Assembly: GCA_040437565.1 (NCBI GenBank)
Contig: JBDOQK010000016.1
Location: forward strand, 310,001 to 374,000
Direction of reading: 5' to 3'
Length of the DNA: 64,000 nt
DNA from: Albugo candida
Lineage: Eukaryota; Oomycota; Peronosporomycetes; Albuginales
Below the pieces are notes generated by a model. That model was not told the origin of the DNA. It made no database searches and worked only from the letters and a program-made list of their open reading frames with translations. The number at the start of each line of letters is the position of its first letter. Positions within the stretch are counted from its first letter, which is position 1. Shown here one piece after another: positions 20,700 to 32,276 of this stretch. The position numbers and the translations under genes are program-made.

Positions 20700-23600
20700 C
20701 TTACAGGTGTCTATATAACTCGAAGTAGACGTAAACAACATGCAAGGGTGGCCTAGAAAATCCCACCGCGAAGATCAGCGGACGGAAAAAGTAGTACGGA
20801 GTAGACACGCCACTCATCTTTGACGTCGTCGAACTTGAAGTAAACTGTGCCGAGTAGAGAAATATGTCCGTGCTGGACCAGTATGTTGATATGACTCTTA
20901 TACTTTTGCTAATTTCTCGAGCTGCTCCGTACATTAGGATATAGGCAGTCAGTGTGCTATGAATCACCAGACAGTAGGTGCAGTGGGTGTTGAAGTGCCG
21001 TGAGCCACAAGTCTGCAGTTCCGATCCGTCCAAATAAAATGAATCGTAACTGCGAGTAATGTGAACCAAATGCTCCAGCACCAGTCAAAAGGTTTCCACG
21101 CATCTCAAAGTGCAGGAATCTGTGCACACGCGATGTGTGACCATCGTGGTCGAACGGAAAAGAAAATTGTCCACGATGGAAAGTGCTCTTCCCAAATTGG
21201 ATGTGTCCTGTTGCAATCAAAAAACAAATGCTGGTAAATTTCTGCATCACCACAATGCTTCCGAGTGCACAGGATATTTTTCTGAATGTGATTGTTGTAA
21301 AACTCAAAAGCGTGCTCGATCTGGTAAGATACAAAAGGATAGTCAGAACTGGATATCCGAATAAATTGATAGCAAATGTCAGCGAAGACGTTTGATATAC
21401 TTGTAAACATCTATCACTAATGTTGACGTCCCACTTCGATCACGTTTAAACACGTGAAGCAACATTGGGTGCGGTTTATCCGGTGACAGTGCGTTCCCAA
21501 CGACTCGACAAAGTTGAGTCCGAGGTATCATCGGAAAGAGAAACTTCTTGTACGAGGGTTGAATGCCAAATCGAACCAGATGCACATGTGCCAGTCCCTT
21601 TTCGAGACAGAATAATACGCCAACAGGTTGAGCCCATCTAAGAATTGGCGTGGCTTCGACGTACACCTGACGTAAAAAGTTCGACTGAGACTGATCAGAC
21701 GGCTTCCCAGCTTCAATTTTACTGAATTGCAATATGAAAGAAAGAGCCAATGCAAAACAGGTCGTTCGTCCACCAAATAAGTCACGTGAAGACCGTATCC
21801 GAAACGCTTGAGCGAATCGCATCCGAAAAATACGCGCTGTTCGGGAACCATATTGATATGAGCAGAGGCATTGTTGACCGGTGCCTCTTCTCAGAGTGGA
21901 GCTGAGGGTCGATACGAAACCATATGGGAGGGAGCCTCCATCGTGTTGATAAATCTTTCCTGCTGTGATAAATCTTGGTCGGTAAGATCCCAACGACTTT
22001 GATGAAACCAAACACATAGTCAAATGCCGACGTGGAGATATCGTGAGTATATCGAGTGGTCTATATGGCAGAAATCGGGCGAAATGCATCGTGTGATCTC
22101 CATTCCAGGAAGTGTCCAGTTGCTGGGTGAAGCTGTATTGGCTCGAGTATAAACTGTTGTAAAAACGTAATCGTCGTTTCTTCAGTTATGCTGCGAGAAA
22201 ACAAACCTGTTAATCCGCCTTTTGAATGAGATAGGTAGAAGAATTCCGACTTGATCAACTGGGTGTGTGTAGAATCTCGCTCATACTTCCAACTCAAAAC
22301 AAATCGATTAAGCATCGACTACCAGAATGTTGAAATGAGTTGTAAAATGCCACAAATGGGATAAAACCATAGTTTGTGCCACCGGTATTCTTCGACGAAC
22401 TGTTATAGCTTCGACGGGAACACTGACGGAATCCACCATAAAAAACGAGCTTACAAAAATCTAATCATAAAACCACCAACGGGTGATTGTTTGAAAAGAA
22501 GTGCCAAGTATTTCACCGGCTCGCTTCACGAGAGTACTTTTACTTTTGCAAACGGTTGACATACTTGATGTCGATTTGGTGATAGCAGAGTTGACTTGGA
22601 CAAGTTGAGCTTTGTTCGTGAGCCATCGCGATACTACTGAACGATCTTGAGCTGCGCCTCCACTTCTCTAAGCAAAAAAAAGGAAGATGATTATGTCGAG
22701 TCGTTCGCAGAAGCAAACTCGTTGCTGTATCCGTTACCGTGATGCATATTCCTATTTCTTCGTTCCTCCGCAACAAATTTAAGTCTCAATTGTCATGAGA
22801 AAGAGCAGTGCAGAGAGTGGATCACCTTGCTTCACCTAGAAGAAGTGATTTTCGGTGAAAGCGTTCCATTCAACAATAACGTACATTCGTGTTGCTGTAC
22901 AGAAGCTTTGTCCACTGGACGAACGACTTTGCACAATTCATTTTTGACATAATCGCAAACATGCATGATCAATCCACTCGATCGTACGATTCTCAACCCC
23001 GAGACATGCTGCATATTCTTCGTGGTCACGATGAATGACCANNNNNNNNNNNNNNNNNNNNNNNNNNNNNNNNNNNNNNNNNNNNNNNNNNNNNNNNNNN
23101 NNNNNNNNNNNNNNNNNNNNNNNNNNNNNNNNNNNNNNNNNGCTTCACCTAGAAGAAGTGATTTTCGGTGAAAGCGTTCCATTCAACAATAACGTACATT
23201 CGTGTTGCTGTACAGAAGCTTTGTCCACTGGACGAACGACTTTGCACAATTCATTTTTGACATAATCGCAAACATGCATGATCAATCCACTCGATCGTAC
23301 GATTCTCAACCCCGAGACATGCTGCATATTCTTCGTGGTCACGATGAATGACCAGATCCTGTAGAATACTCATGTAGAGAAAATGTGATGATTAATGGAT
23401 CGTCCGCATAGGATGCTTTTTGATTCTCATGGATCAATTTCGGAAGCACTCGCTGAAGTCGGTATGCGAGTACCTTCGACAGCACTTTCACATCCACGCA
23501 TATTAATGCAATAGGACGGTAGTTGCAGGAATTAGCACGGGACCTTTTTTGCAAAGCAACGTGATTGCCGAGCTATGTTGAGAATGTAGCAAAGAGCCTC

Positions 23601-24110
23601 GACGAAGTTGATGGTCGCAAACAATTTGCAGACATTCACCAAAAACACTCGGAGCTAGTTGGTAGAATGCTGCCGGCAATCCGTCCGTTCCAGGTGATAT
23701 ATGTCCACGCGTATGCTTAATTGCTTCTCCCATCTCCATTTTGCTAATTGAGCGGACGAACAGAATTCGTCAGAGCTAGTGATTTTTTCTTCATCGACGA
23801 TTTAGTGCTGATGCAATTTGGATTCATGACATTTCCGCCCGGCCAATCCGAAATCGTTGATAAAGTATCGTGACCCAGGAATATTGAGCTCTCGGAAGCT
23901 TCCATGAGTCAACATTTGGCAAACTCCCTCACTCGTGACAAGAAGGCATAAATTACCTTCAGGAAATTTAGTCAGTCAGCCGATTTCTCCTTCAGCAAAT
24001 AAATCGTCAAGAATCATGTTCGATCTCGAGTCGATGGCCGGTTTCACTTGCCGCTTTGACCGGTGTGGAAGATGATGATGCGCTGCTGTCATCAAACTCC
24101 ATGGCCACCG
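20700..24110 (-). mobile_element. Decayed non-LTR retrotransposon (LINE) with reverse transcriptase and zf-RVT remnants
   Basis: Minus-strand frames broken by many stops and shifts preserve LINE landmarks in order. These are the RT entry (HISPGTDGLPAAFYQ, about 23670-23700), NYRPIALICVDVKVLSKVL with RLQRVLPKLIHENQ (about 23430-23520), SFVQW-KLLY-NTNVRY (about 23190-23260), the region after the RT, and a zinc-binding zf-RVT block (CTRKHCGDAEIYQHLFFDC, HPIWEE, about 21180-21310). The layout is like L1/Tx1-type elements. No endonuclease domain, poly-A tail or target-site duplication is visible, so the element is truncated or too old. The gap at 23042-23141 duplicates 213 bp of it. Confidence 0.75.
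23042..23141. other. Assembly gap (100 N) with 213-bp repeated flanks
   Basis: 22829-23041 equals 23142-23354, inside the LINE remnant. Confidence 0.9.
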
Positions 24111-24337
24111 GCTGATTAGCAGAAAATTGAAGTGAGAGAGAGCGGTATCTCAATACCTATCTCGACATCTGATTTGCCACTTACCTCGTCAGACCTTGCA
24201 GAGTTCAACGGTATAGGTGTGCACATGGGTGCAATTTCCACCGGCAATGTGTCAGTGACGGACAATTTACGTGAAGACGTATTACCCACATTAGTCGATA
24301 TAACGATAGGTAAGCTGGAGATGTTGATAGAAACCAT
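24007..24337 (-). pseudogene. Short frames 5' of the LINE, possibly remnant of its first ORF
   Basis: An ATG at 24337 opens a 73-codon Ser/Thr/Ile-rich frame ending at 24116. A second short frame (MEFDDSSASSSSTPVK) follows in another register, down to about 24007. Both lie just upstream of the RT remnants on the same strand, so they may be the start of a LINE ORF1. No domain is visible. Confidence 0.25.
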
Positions 24338-24510
24338 TTTATTCGAAAGGAAAGGGTGAAAAGGTGCGTGTTTTTCTACGAAAGCTGCTTTTTGTATTTT
24401 TTTTCGGAGTATTTAGTATTCGGGAAATAAAAAGTCCACAATATTGCATTGGATGCCACACAGTTGACATTTGTGTTCTTCAGTGTAGTTTCTAAGCGTA
24501 CTCATGTAAC

Positions 24511-24594
24511 GGTATCTTGCCCGAGTGGTCTAAGGGGGTGGACTTAAGATCCACTAGACTGAGGTCTGCGTGGGTTCAAACCCCACAGATACCA
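24511..24594 (+). tRNA. tRNA-Leu (anticodon UAA)
   Basis: The acceptor arm GGTATCT (24511-24517) pairs with AGATACC (24587-24593), with discriminator A at 24594. The anticodon stem GTGGA/TCCAC encloses the loop CTTAAGA, so the anticodon is TAA. The D loop (GAGTGGTCTAAGG), a long class II variable arm typical of leucine tRNAs, and a T arm with GTGGGTTCAAACCCCAC are all present. No intron and no encoded CCA. It sits about 175 bp from the 5' side of the LINE remnant. Confidence 0.95.
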
Positions 24595-24729
24595 TGTGAA
24601 TAGTCTTTGATTATGTCATCATCCGAATTTAAGAACATGGGTTCGAATCTATTTTCCACACGACCATACAATCCATCGCCACTGAACGCAATCAATCGTT
24701 GATTTCTTACGGCGGTCTATTTTGATACA

Positions 24730-26429
24730 ATGCCGCTCGAAACATTACATTTGCTGCCATATGGTTCACAACAAAAAAAATCGCTGAATCCTGAAGATGC
24801 ACGCGCACAAGGTGTTCAGCCGTATGGCCCAACAGTTGCGCTCGCAATGGCTTTAAATTATATCATAGGAACTGGCTGTTTCGGTTTACCTTACGCTTTT
24901 CATACAGCTGGAATTCTCCTTTGCTCAATCCTGTTGCTTATCGGCCTCTTTGGGGCTATTATCACTATGAATTACACACTAGAATCCTTGGCCCGTGCTG
25001 AAGGAGTATTCGCTGCTACTCACGGGCGCGGCCCATTGCATCGCATCACATATCGTAAATTTGATTTCACACTTGTGGGAGAAATATTTGCTGGTGAATT
25101 TGGTAAATATACAGCTCAACTCGTCATCACGCTATATGGAATTGGCTCTCTTTGGTCTTATGCATCAATCTTTGCTTCCTCCTTAGCTTCCATCATCATG
25201 ACTCAAATCATGGAGATTCCATGTGATGTGTATGGTCCTAACCCATCCAATAGCTGCTTAGATGCTTATTACACAATAATGGCCTTTTTTGCTGTGATTG
25301 TAATATCTATGGTGATTCTCAATCTGAGTGAACAAGCTAATGTACAGAAAATTCTGTGCTTTTATCGCGTGCTTGCATTTTCTCTTATGTTGGCCACGAT
25401 CCTAGTCAAATTGTGTGCGGATGGAGCGGATGTACTCTGGATACGATACAAGAAGATCGGTGGTTACAATTGGCAGCATTTTGGGAAAGGTTTTGGCCCT
25501 ACATTACTAGCACTAAATTGTCATTACAATATGCCGGATGTATTGCAGCCTTTGTATCCGAAAATGTTTGCCCGAGATACTGCATTCAGTGCCTTACTTA
25601 TATCCGGAACGTTCTACTTACTTCTTGGTGTGCTTGGGGCACTCACGTTTGATCAAGTAAATCCACTAGTAAGTCTCATGTGGAGCAACTATACCGGCTG
25701 TGGAAATGGTTGGGCTCCTTGTGACCCAACGCATGTGTCTCAGCTTGCGTTGAGAATGCTAGGAGTCTTAGCCAAATTCATCATCTTGTTGTTCCCTGTG
25801 GTTAATGTCACCTCCACNNNNNNNNNNNNNNNNNNNNNNNNNNNNNNNNNNNNNNNNNNNNNNNNNNNNNNNNNNNNNNNNNNNNNNNNNNNNNNNNNNN
25901 NNNNNNNNNNNNNNNNNACTATACCGGCTGTGGAAATGGTTGGGCTCCTTGTGACCCAACGCATGTGTCTCAGCTTGCGTTGAGAATGCTAGGAGTCTTA
26001 GCCAAATTCATCATCTTGTTGTTCCCTGTGGTTAATGTCACCTCCACATATCCAATGGTGGGTTTAACTATTGGTGACAACCTTTTGTCTTGTATACCGA
26101 AAAGCTTGGCTGCACCATTAGGTCCGAAAGTAGCAAGGAATGTTTCTCGACTGTTAGTATCCATCCCACCACTCATATTAGCCATGGTGTTCAAACAGCT
26201 GGACTTTATTTTCTCGATTGCGGGGATTCTGGGATTTTTGCTAGGTCTAACCATCCCATGCTGGTTTCAGCTTATCGGAAGCCAATACTGTCAGCGAGTT
26301 TGGGGTTTTACAGGTGCTTCAATCACACCTTACAACGTCAAATTCATCAGCTCCATAAAGTTTGCTCAGATTTACCTTGGTATAACCTTCGTTGTCACAG
26401 CAATCGCCGTTTGGACTTTGTATATATAG
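24730..26429 (+). CDS. Amino acid/auxin permease family transporter (AAAP, SLC32/36/38-like)
   Basis: Single exon; 489 residues after collapsing the 130-bp overlap and 100 N at 25818-25917, which otherwise shift the frame. The N-terminal signature VALAMALNYIIGTGCFGLPYAF is the AAAP first membrane segment. About eleven hydrophobic segments follow, with conserved ALNCHYNMPDVLQPLYP in the middle and FPVVNVTSTYPMVGLTIGDN further on. Members are proton- or sodium-coupled amino-acid carriers in plasma or vacuolar membranes; the substrate cannot be told from sequence. For a biotrophic oomycete this would fit amino-acid uptake from the host, but that is inference. Confidence 0.9.
25818..25917. other. 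Assembly gap (100 N) with 130-bp repeated flanks
   Basis: 25688-25817 equals 25918-26047; 230 nt of excess breaks the permease frame until removed. Confidence 0.92.
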
Positions 26430-26508
26430 TAAAGATTATTGATGCAATATGTCCTATTATCGTGATATCACGCTCTTGCCGCCAAATACCTGAAATGATT
26501 GGTAGAAA

Positions 26509-28455
26509 ATGCGGTCTTTGCTTACTCATTGGCTGAATACTCACATCAAGACTCGCCGATCCTACGCCACTGAAAAATTCAATCCAATGAGCCACATTCT
26601 GAGCGCTGTGCCAACAACAACAAGCAATACTACCTCACCAATCCGTATCCGCCGAGCACTTCTATCCGTATCCGATAAAACGGGTCTTGTTGAACTTGCG
26701 TCATTTCTGTCTCACCATAATGTCGAATTACTCTCTACTGGAGGCACAGCACACGCGCTCCGTGAAGCTCAACTTCCTGTCATTGATGTATCTTCGTACA
26801 CTGGCTTCCCAGAGGTCCTTGATGGACGGGTCAAGACTTTGCATCCTAAAATTCATGGAAGCATTTTAGGTGTCCGAAACAATTCGCAACATGAACTTGA
26901 AATGAGATCCCATGGAATGCTTCCCATCGATTTGGTTGTGCTCAATCTCTATCCTTTTGAATCCGCAGTTGCAAAAAATGGAGATTTTGCTACCTGTATT
27001 GAAAATATCGACATTGGTGGTCCCTCGATGTTGCGTTCTGCGGCGAAAAACCATCAATCGGTTGTTATTTGCACGAGTCCTTGTCAATATGCAGCGTTGA
27101 GAGCAGAATTAGAGACCAGTGAACTTTTTTCAACAACACTAGACTCTAGACGTCAATACGCAGCTCAGGCGTTCAGCCTGTCTGCAAAGTATGACGCAGC
27201 CATCTCTTCCTGGATGCAGAACGCAATCTCATGTGAGCCTACACAAAAGTCCTTGATTACTCGCACATACAAACACGAAATGGGCCTAAAATATGGCTGC
27301 AATCCTCATCAGAAGCCAGCCTCTATCTCCAGTATCGATGGCTCTAACCTTCCTTTCAGAGTTGTGAATGGATTGCCAGGTTACATCAATCTCCTTGACG
27401 CTGTGAATGCGTACCAACTGGTGAGGGAATTAAAACTCTCTCTGCACCTTCCAGCTGCAGCTTCCTTCAAGCATGTCAGTCCGGCTGGTGCTGCAATCGC
27501 TATCGATCTGAGCGATTGCATACGGGACGTATATGAAGTCGGAAATGTTACGTTGACACCACTTGCATCTGCATACCTTCGGGCACGTAATGCCGATCCA
27601 TTGTCGTCTTTTGGTGATTTTGTAGCACTCAGCGATATTGTTGATGAAGCTACCGCCAGTATTTTGAAACGGGAAGTGAGCGATGGAATTATCGCACCTG
27701 GGTATGAGCCAGCTGCATTGGACATATTGCGAGCAAAAAAAGGTGGAAAGTATATCATCCTCCAGGCCGATCCAGACTTTTGCCCGCCTGATATGGAGTA
27801 TCGGGAAGTGGCTGGCGTCGTGTTTGCACAGAAACGAAATAATGTTCTCATCAACCAAGAGCACTTGATCAACATCCAGACACCTCAACACGGGGATGCT
27901 CGAGTACTCAGCGAAGGAGAAGAAAGAGACCTCGTCTTGGCTGCTATCACGCTCAAGTACACTCAATCAAACTCTGTTGGGTACGCCAAGGATGGTCAGA
28001 TGATCGGCGTCGGAGCTGGCCAACAAAGTCGCGTGGACTGTGTGAAGCTTGCTGGTCGTAAGGTTGCAACGTGGTACTTGAGACAGCATCCCAAAGTGAG
28101 AAATCTCGAATTCAACAGTGGCGTGAAACGCCAAGACCGAGTAAATGCCCGAGTTCGGTACATTGAAGGTGATATGGCTCCAGCTGAACTCGAACAGTTC
28201 CATACAATGTTTAAAAATCCTCCACCTGCGCTGAGTGAGACAGAAAAAACAACTTTTATGAAAAGCTTGAGCGATGTAAGTCTCGCTTCAGATGCGTTTT
28301 TCCCATTTCGAGACTCCATCGACCACGCTGCAAAACTTGGAGTCAAGTATATCATCCAACCTGGTGGAAGCAATCGAGATGATGAAGTCAAGGCTGCTTG
28401 CGAAGAAAATGGCATAGTGATGGCGTTTTCTGATGTGCGTCTCTTTCATCATTGA
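26509..28455 (+). CDS. ATIC: Bifunctional AICAR transformylase / IMP cyclohydrolase
   Basis: Single exon, 648 residues from the ATG at 26509. The cyclohydrolase domain (about 45-250) has LLSVSDKTGLVELA, STGGTAHAL, GFPEVLDGRVKTLHPKIHGS and NIDIGGPSMLRSAAKNH. The transformylase domain has YGCNPHQKPA, SFKHVSPAGAA with the catalytic Lys-His pair, SSFGDFVALSD, REVSDGIIAPGYE, SNSVGYAKDGQMIGVGAGQQ and the eukaryotic C-terminus RLFHH. It catalyses the last two steps of purine synthesis to IMP. The first 26 residues (MRSLLTHWLNTHIKTRRSYA) resemble a mitochondrial presequence; Met27 would give a normal cytosolic N-terminus. It ends 69 bp from the convergent TPR gene. Confidence 0.97.
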   Translation: MRSLLTHWLNTHIKTRRSYATEKFNPMSHILSAVPTTTSNTTSPIRIRRALLSVSDKTGLVELASFLSHHNVELLSTGGTAHALREAQLPVIDVSSYTGFPEVLDGRVKTLHPKIHGSILGVRNNSQHELEMRSHGMLPIDLVVLNLYPFESAVAKNGDFATCIENIDIGGPSMLRSAAKNHQSVVICTSPCQYAALRAELETSELFSTTLDSRRQYAAQAFSLSAKYDAAISSWMQNAISCEPTQKSLITRTYKHEMGLKYGCNPHQKPASISSIDGSNLPFRVVNGLPGYINLLDAVNAYQLVRELKLSLHLPAAASFKHVSPAGAAIAIDLSDCIRDVYEVGNVTLTPLASAYLRARNADPLSSFGDFVALSDIVDEATASILKREVSDGIIAPGYEPAALDILRAKKGGKYIILQADPDFCPPDMEYREVAGVVFAQKRNNVLINQEHLINIQTPQHGDARVLSEGEERDLVLAAITLKYTQSNSVGYAKDGQMIGVGAGQQSRVDCVKLAGRKVATWYLRQHPKVRNLEFNSGVKRQDRVNARVRYIEGDMAPAELEQFHTMFKNPPPALSETEKTTFMKSLSDVSLASDAFFPFRDSIDHAAKLGVKYIIQPGGSNRDDEVKAACEENGIVMAFSDVRLFHH

Positions 28456-28524
28456 GCGTTTAAAGTTGATCACGAGAAAAGACTGTAAGAACAAAAGCAC
28501 TTGACGCATTTGCGTTATTTCAAA

Positions 28525-29884
28525 TTATCCGTCAGCGTTGCTGGCCTCCTCGTATAGACTAAGAATCTCATTTTGGACCTCTAAAGCTTTAATTTCGTTT
28601 CCAGCTGCTCGAAAAGCTTCAGCTAGATTGTGTTGAGCTAATATACTCTCTGGATGACGTGATCCAAGCAGCTCTCGTCTAGTGGCCACGACCTCTTGAT
28701 ATAAAGCAATGGCTTCATCATATCTTTCTGATTCTTTGTACACAAACGCTAGATTGTTCATTGCTAGCGCTGTGGATACATGCTTGACTCCATACACTTG
28801 CTCCAGTCGTACTTTGGCGTTCTGCAGCATTTCGACACCTTTCTTCTGCTGTTTCAAATACCAGTATAGGAGGCCAAGATTGCATTCCGTCAACGCGATA
28901 TCGGGATGATTTGAGTCTAAATTCGCTNNNNNNNNNNNNNNNNNNNNNNNNNNNNNNNNNNNNNNNNNNNNNNNNNNNNNNNNNNNNNNNNNNNNNNNNN
29001 NNNNNNNNNNNNNNNNNNNNNNNNNNNCGTCTAGTGGCCACGACCTCTTGATATAAAGCAATGGCTTCATCATATCTTTCTGATTCTTTGTACACAAACG
29101 CTAGATTGTTCATTGCTAGCGCTGTGGATACATGCTTGACTCCATACACTTGCTCCAGTCGTACTTTGGCGTTCTGCAGCATTTCGACACCTTTCTTCTG
29201 CTGTTTCAAATACCAGTATAGGAGGCCAAGATTGCATTCCGTCAACGCGATATCGGGATGATTTGAGTCTAAATTCGCTTTACGAATTTTATAAGTTTCT
29301 TCAAAACAGTCAATTGCTTGTTGATGTGCCTGTAATCGCTCCATCCCCTTAGCACTTTGTGCAACCGTGCGGTACACTGCTCCCAGATTGAACAATGTGG
29401 TGGCATAGGACGCATGCTGCTTCCCAACGCTTTTCTCGTACACCTCTAGAGCATGTTGGTACGACTCAACGGCTTCTTCCATCTTTCCTAGGCTCTTGTA
29501 CATTAGCGCGATGTTCGAAATCGTACTTGCGTAAACCGCATGAGAGTCTCCAAAGTGACTCTGAGCGAGATCGCGGCATTCCACTGAGACATCCAAAGCA
29601 TCCTGATACTTTCCTGCACTAAGAGATCGTTACTTTTGACGATAAGAAATGGTTTTAATATCGTACGTGTACGCTTCTCGGATTCTATGCTGTAATGTAG
29701 CAATATCTTGTTCGACCTCGACGAACGAAAGTTTTTGACCTTGATGGTGATGGACTGTGATGTGAGATGAACTGCTGGAGAATTGAGATAGAAAACAGAT
29801 CGGATGTGTTGATTTACTGGATCTCTGTACAATTCTGAAATGTTTGGTGTTGAAAATGCGCTGAGAAACAAGCGCGAGACGCAT
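28525..29884 (-). CDS. Kinesin-light-chain-like TPR repeat protein
   Basis: Exon 29667-29884 and exon 28525-29618 join through a 48-nt intron in phase 2, giving YTAGKYQDALDVSVECRD across the junction. After collapsing the 252-bp overlap the protein has 319 residues. About five 42-residue TPR units of the kinesin light chain type are visible, with the recurring pattern A-hhN-A-hY...EA--hY--AL (SNIALMYKSLGKMEEAVESY, FNLGAVYRTV, NNLAFVYKESERYDEAIALY, HNLAEAFRAAG). The N-terminus (MRLALVSQRIFNTKHF, then a Ser-rich stretch) is basic and could be a mitochondrial presequence. The role is probably protein-protein binding; the partner is unknown. Its start codon lies 39 bp from that of the divergent hydrolase. 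Confidence 0.85.
28928..29027. other. Assembly gap (100 N) with 252-bp repeated flanks
   Basis: 28676-28927 equals 29028-29279, doubling about two TPR units artificially. Confidence 0.92.
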
Positions 29885-29923
29885 TTCAGATTGTGATCTG
29901 TTCCTGGTGAGTAAGCAGTACCG

Positions 29924-31543
29924 ATGATACTGGCCCTGCCAAGTACGATATCGAGAATATCGCTAATGATGCGTCTATGTCCTCATCAATGCACGCGGAA
30001 AGTTTCCACATCACTCTTCGGCTTGAAACGCACACCGATGCCTCACCGCAGAGGTGGATGTATTGCTAGAAACAATCCGTATCGTAACTTTTGCTCTCCA
30101 AAATCAATCGAAAATGGTGCAGCAAATGAGTCGAGACCACGAGTTCGAGCCGCAATTCTAAAAGAGATCAAAGAATCACTGAAAATAGCGATTAGTGTGA
30201 GTGACAACGACGCTGTTGGCATTTTTAATTGTGCTTGTTTCGTAGGGCGTTGCAATCGTGAGCGTAGTTGGGCTAACGGGAGGCTACCTGCTCGAATACA
30301 GCAAACAATTCACAGAAGTGGTGCCACCTGGCACGTTTGTGAGCATTCCAACTAGCGCGAAAGATGAAAATTTATCGAAGGGTGTCAATAATGTGCACAT
30401 TCAGTTGCGAGGAGCTCCAGATAGCAAGGTATTGATTGTTTTGGACGGGGGCATTGGAGAAACAAGTTTTGACTGGGACAAAGTGATGGCTGAGGTGAGC
30501 ATCTTCCTATGATTTTATTGTGAAATTTGAACAAGACATCACTATGTAGGTTGAGAAATTTGCTCGTGTGTTAGCAATTGACCGACCAGGTCTCGGCTTC
30601 TCTGAAGCAGGCAAAGAACCACGCTCCGCTGTACAAATTGCCGATGAGTATGAAGCTATTCTCCAGCAAATAAATGTACCAGAACATGTCATCTTAGTGG
30701 GCCATGGAGCGGGTGGATATAACATGCGGTAAAGCAGCATCTGCCTGAAATTGAATAAAAGATCGCTTAATGACTTGATGTCTAGTGAACTAGCTGCAAG
30801 GATGGAGGAGAGATCCACAGCATTTCAGTCCGAATGCGATGGACTTGTGCTTGTCGACGCATTGGAAGGTCAGCACTATCTGTGTATTATGCAGCACGCG
30901 CGTAAATAACATTGTGCGAGCAGAGAATCTGCGTATGGATTTGGAAAACGTATCAGAGAATGTTCGATGTGCTTTGCAAACGCTCGACTCCAACGGCGCA
31001 CGTGCTGTAGCTTTGGCTCAATTCGGTGTCATTCGGCTCATCCACGCCATCCAAAGCGAAAGGAATAGGATGAAGTTCTCTCCAGAAGCACTCGGTTACG
31101 TCAATCATTATGCACCTTCACCAAGCCATCGACAAGGTGTTGTGCAAGAAAACGCTGCGCTTCCCCTCACTGAACAGCATTTCCGAGATCTATCTGCCCA
31201 AAGAAACACAAAAGCAACATTTCCTTGCGTCGTGCTGTCCCATGGTCGACCGGATGTGTTCGATTCGCTACCAAGAATAGATCCCACTATCGATAGAGCG
31301 ACTGTGATCGAGCTGGAAAAGAAATGGTCATTAGCTCAGATGCGGCTGGCAAAGAGTTTTCCCATCGCAATTCAATCACAAATCAAAGACGCGGGACATC
31401 ACATTCCTCATGAGAATCCAAATATCATCGCTCAGGTCATTCGCGCTCTGATGGACGACTACACACGAAAATCTGATAATATGGATCAGGTAGTAGCGGT
31501 ATTACCTGATTGTTATTGCCCAAACACTGTAGTACCTAATTGA
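29924..31543 (+). CDS. Alpha/beta hydrolase-fold protein with Gly in place of the nucleophile Ser
   Basis: Five exons: 29924-30196, 30246-30494, 30550-30728, 30786-30868 and 30924-31543, phases all consistent; 467 residues. A basic N-terminus is followed by a membrane segment (GVAIVSVVGLTGGYLLEY), then an alpha/beta hydrolase core: VLIVLDGGIGETSFDWDKV, FARVLAIDRPGLGFSE, and the nucleophile elbow as VGHGAGGYNMR, where family members have G-H-S-x-G-G. The usual C-terminal histidine is present (DAGHHIPHENP). The codon is GGA, so the serine is truly absent here. Either the enzyme is inactive and has another role, or it uses different chemistry. The translation start could also be the Met at 29969. 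Confidence 0.85.
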
Positions 31544-32276
31544 TCAGTTCTTATAACGTCACAAGATTTTCGTTTATGATCCGTTGCTACCTAAAGGATT
31601 AGTTCGGAAACGGGTCCGAATTGATTTATGTAGAAAGTTTGGTATTTTATAAGGATGGAAAGTCGACAGCTTAGGATTTAAGACACAATTTTATGTTTCG
31701 AATGTTCTGCTGTTCACAGCAAAAGCATATGATCAGTCTGAGACGATAAGCGCATATGTTAGTCCGTACCGCAATTGCCAAGCATTCTCTTTCATGTTCC
31801 TATCACACAAAAGTTCGTTTTCTTTTGTCACATGATCGCAGCCTATAGGAAGTCTGATACTTCTCAGATTGTGTACTGGGGTGAAACCTGGTCAGTTGAG
31901 AAAGTGTTGTGTCTGCTTTTTCCGCAATTATCATTATAGCAGTATTTAATTGAAAAAGTACAATTCATTCAATGTTTATGGTACATCTATCGAATTCACC
32001 AGGATAGGATCCCGCTCTAATGCTGGCTCCTTGCGCTGAAAAGGCCAACAAACTAGTGGAAAAGGGCTAAATGATTGTGTGATTCAAGATGACTGACTGG
32101 AACAATCACAGTGCGACCATAAACGCGCAATGACTTTGATTCTGTATAGAGTAGGTTCCACAATCGTATCGGAGGAAACTTCTTTTTCTAGCAACTGTGT
32201 CATGGATTATCTCCAAACGATCACTTAGCATTTTGCGAAGAAAAGCACACATCTTTGCCTATAGCTATACAGAGAT
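31544..32276. other. Intergenic region, no gene seen
   Basis: About 730 bp, AT-rich, with only short broken frames on both strands. No RNA gene or repeat recognised. Confidence 0.5.

Noticed and set aside
22680-22790. YADD catalytic motif of the LINE reverse transcriptase
   Set aside because: The region is too decayed; I could see only VTDTATSLLLR-like sequence and do not claim the motif.
29619-29640. A 20-nt intron in the TPR gene
   Set aside because: A 48-nt intron with donor GTACGA and a TAAC branch site gives an in-phase join.
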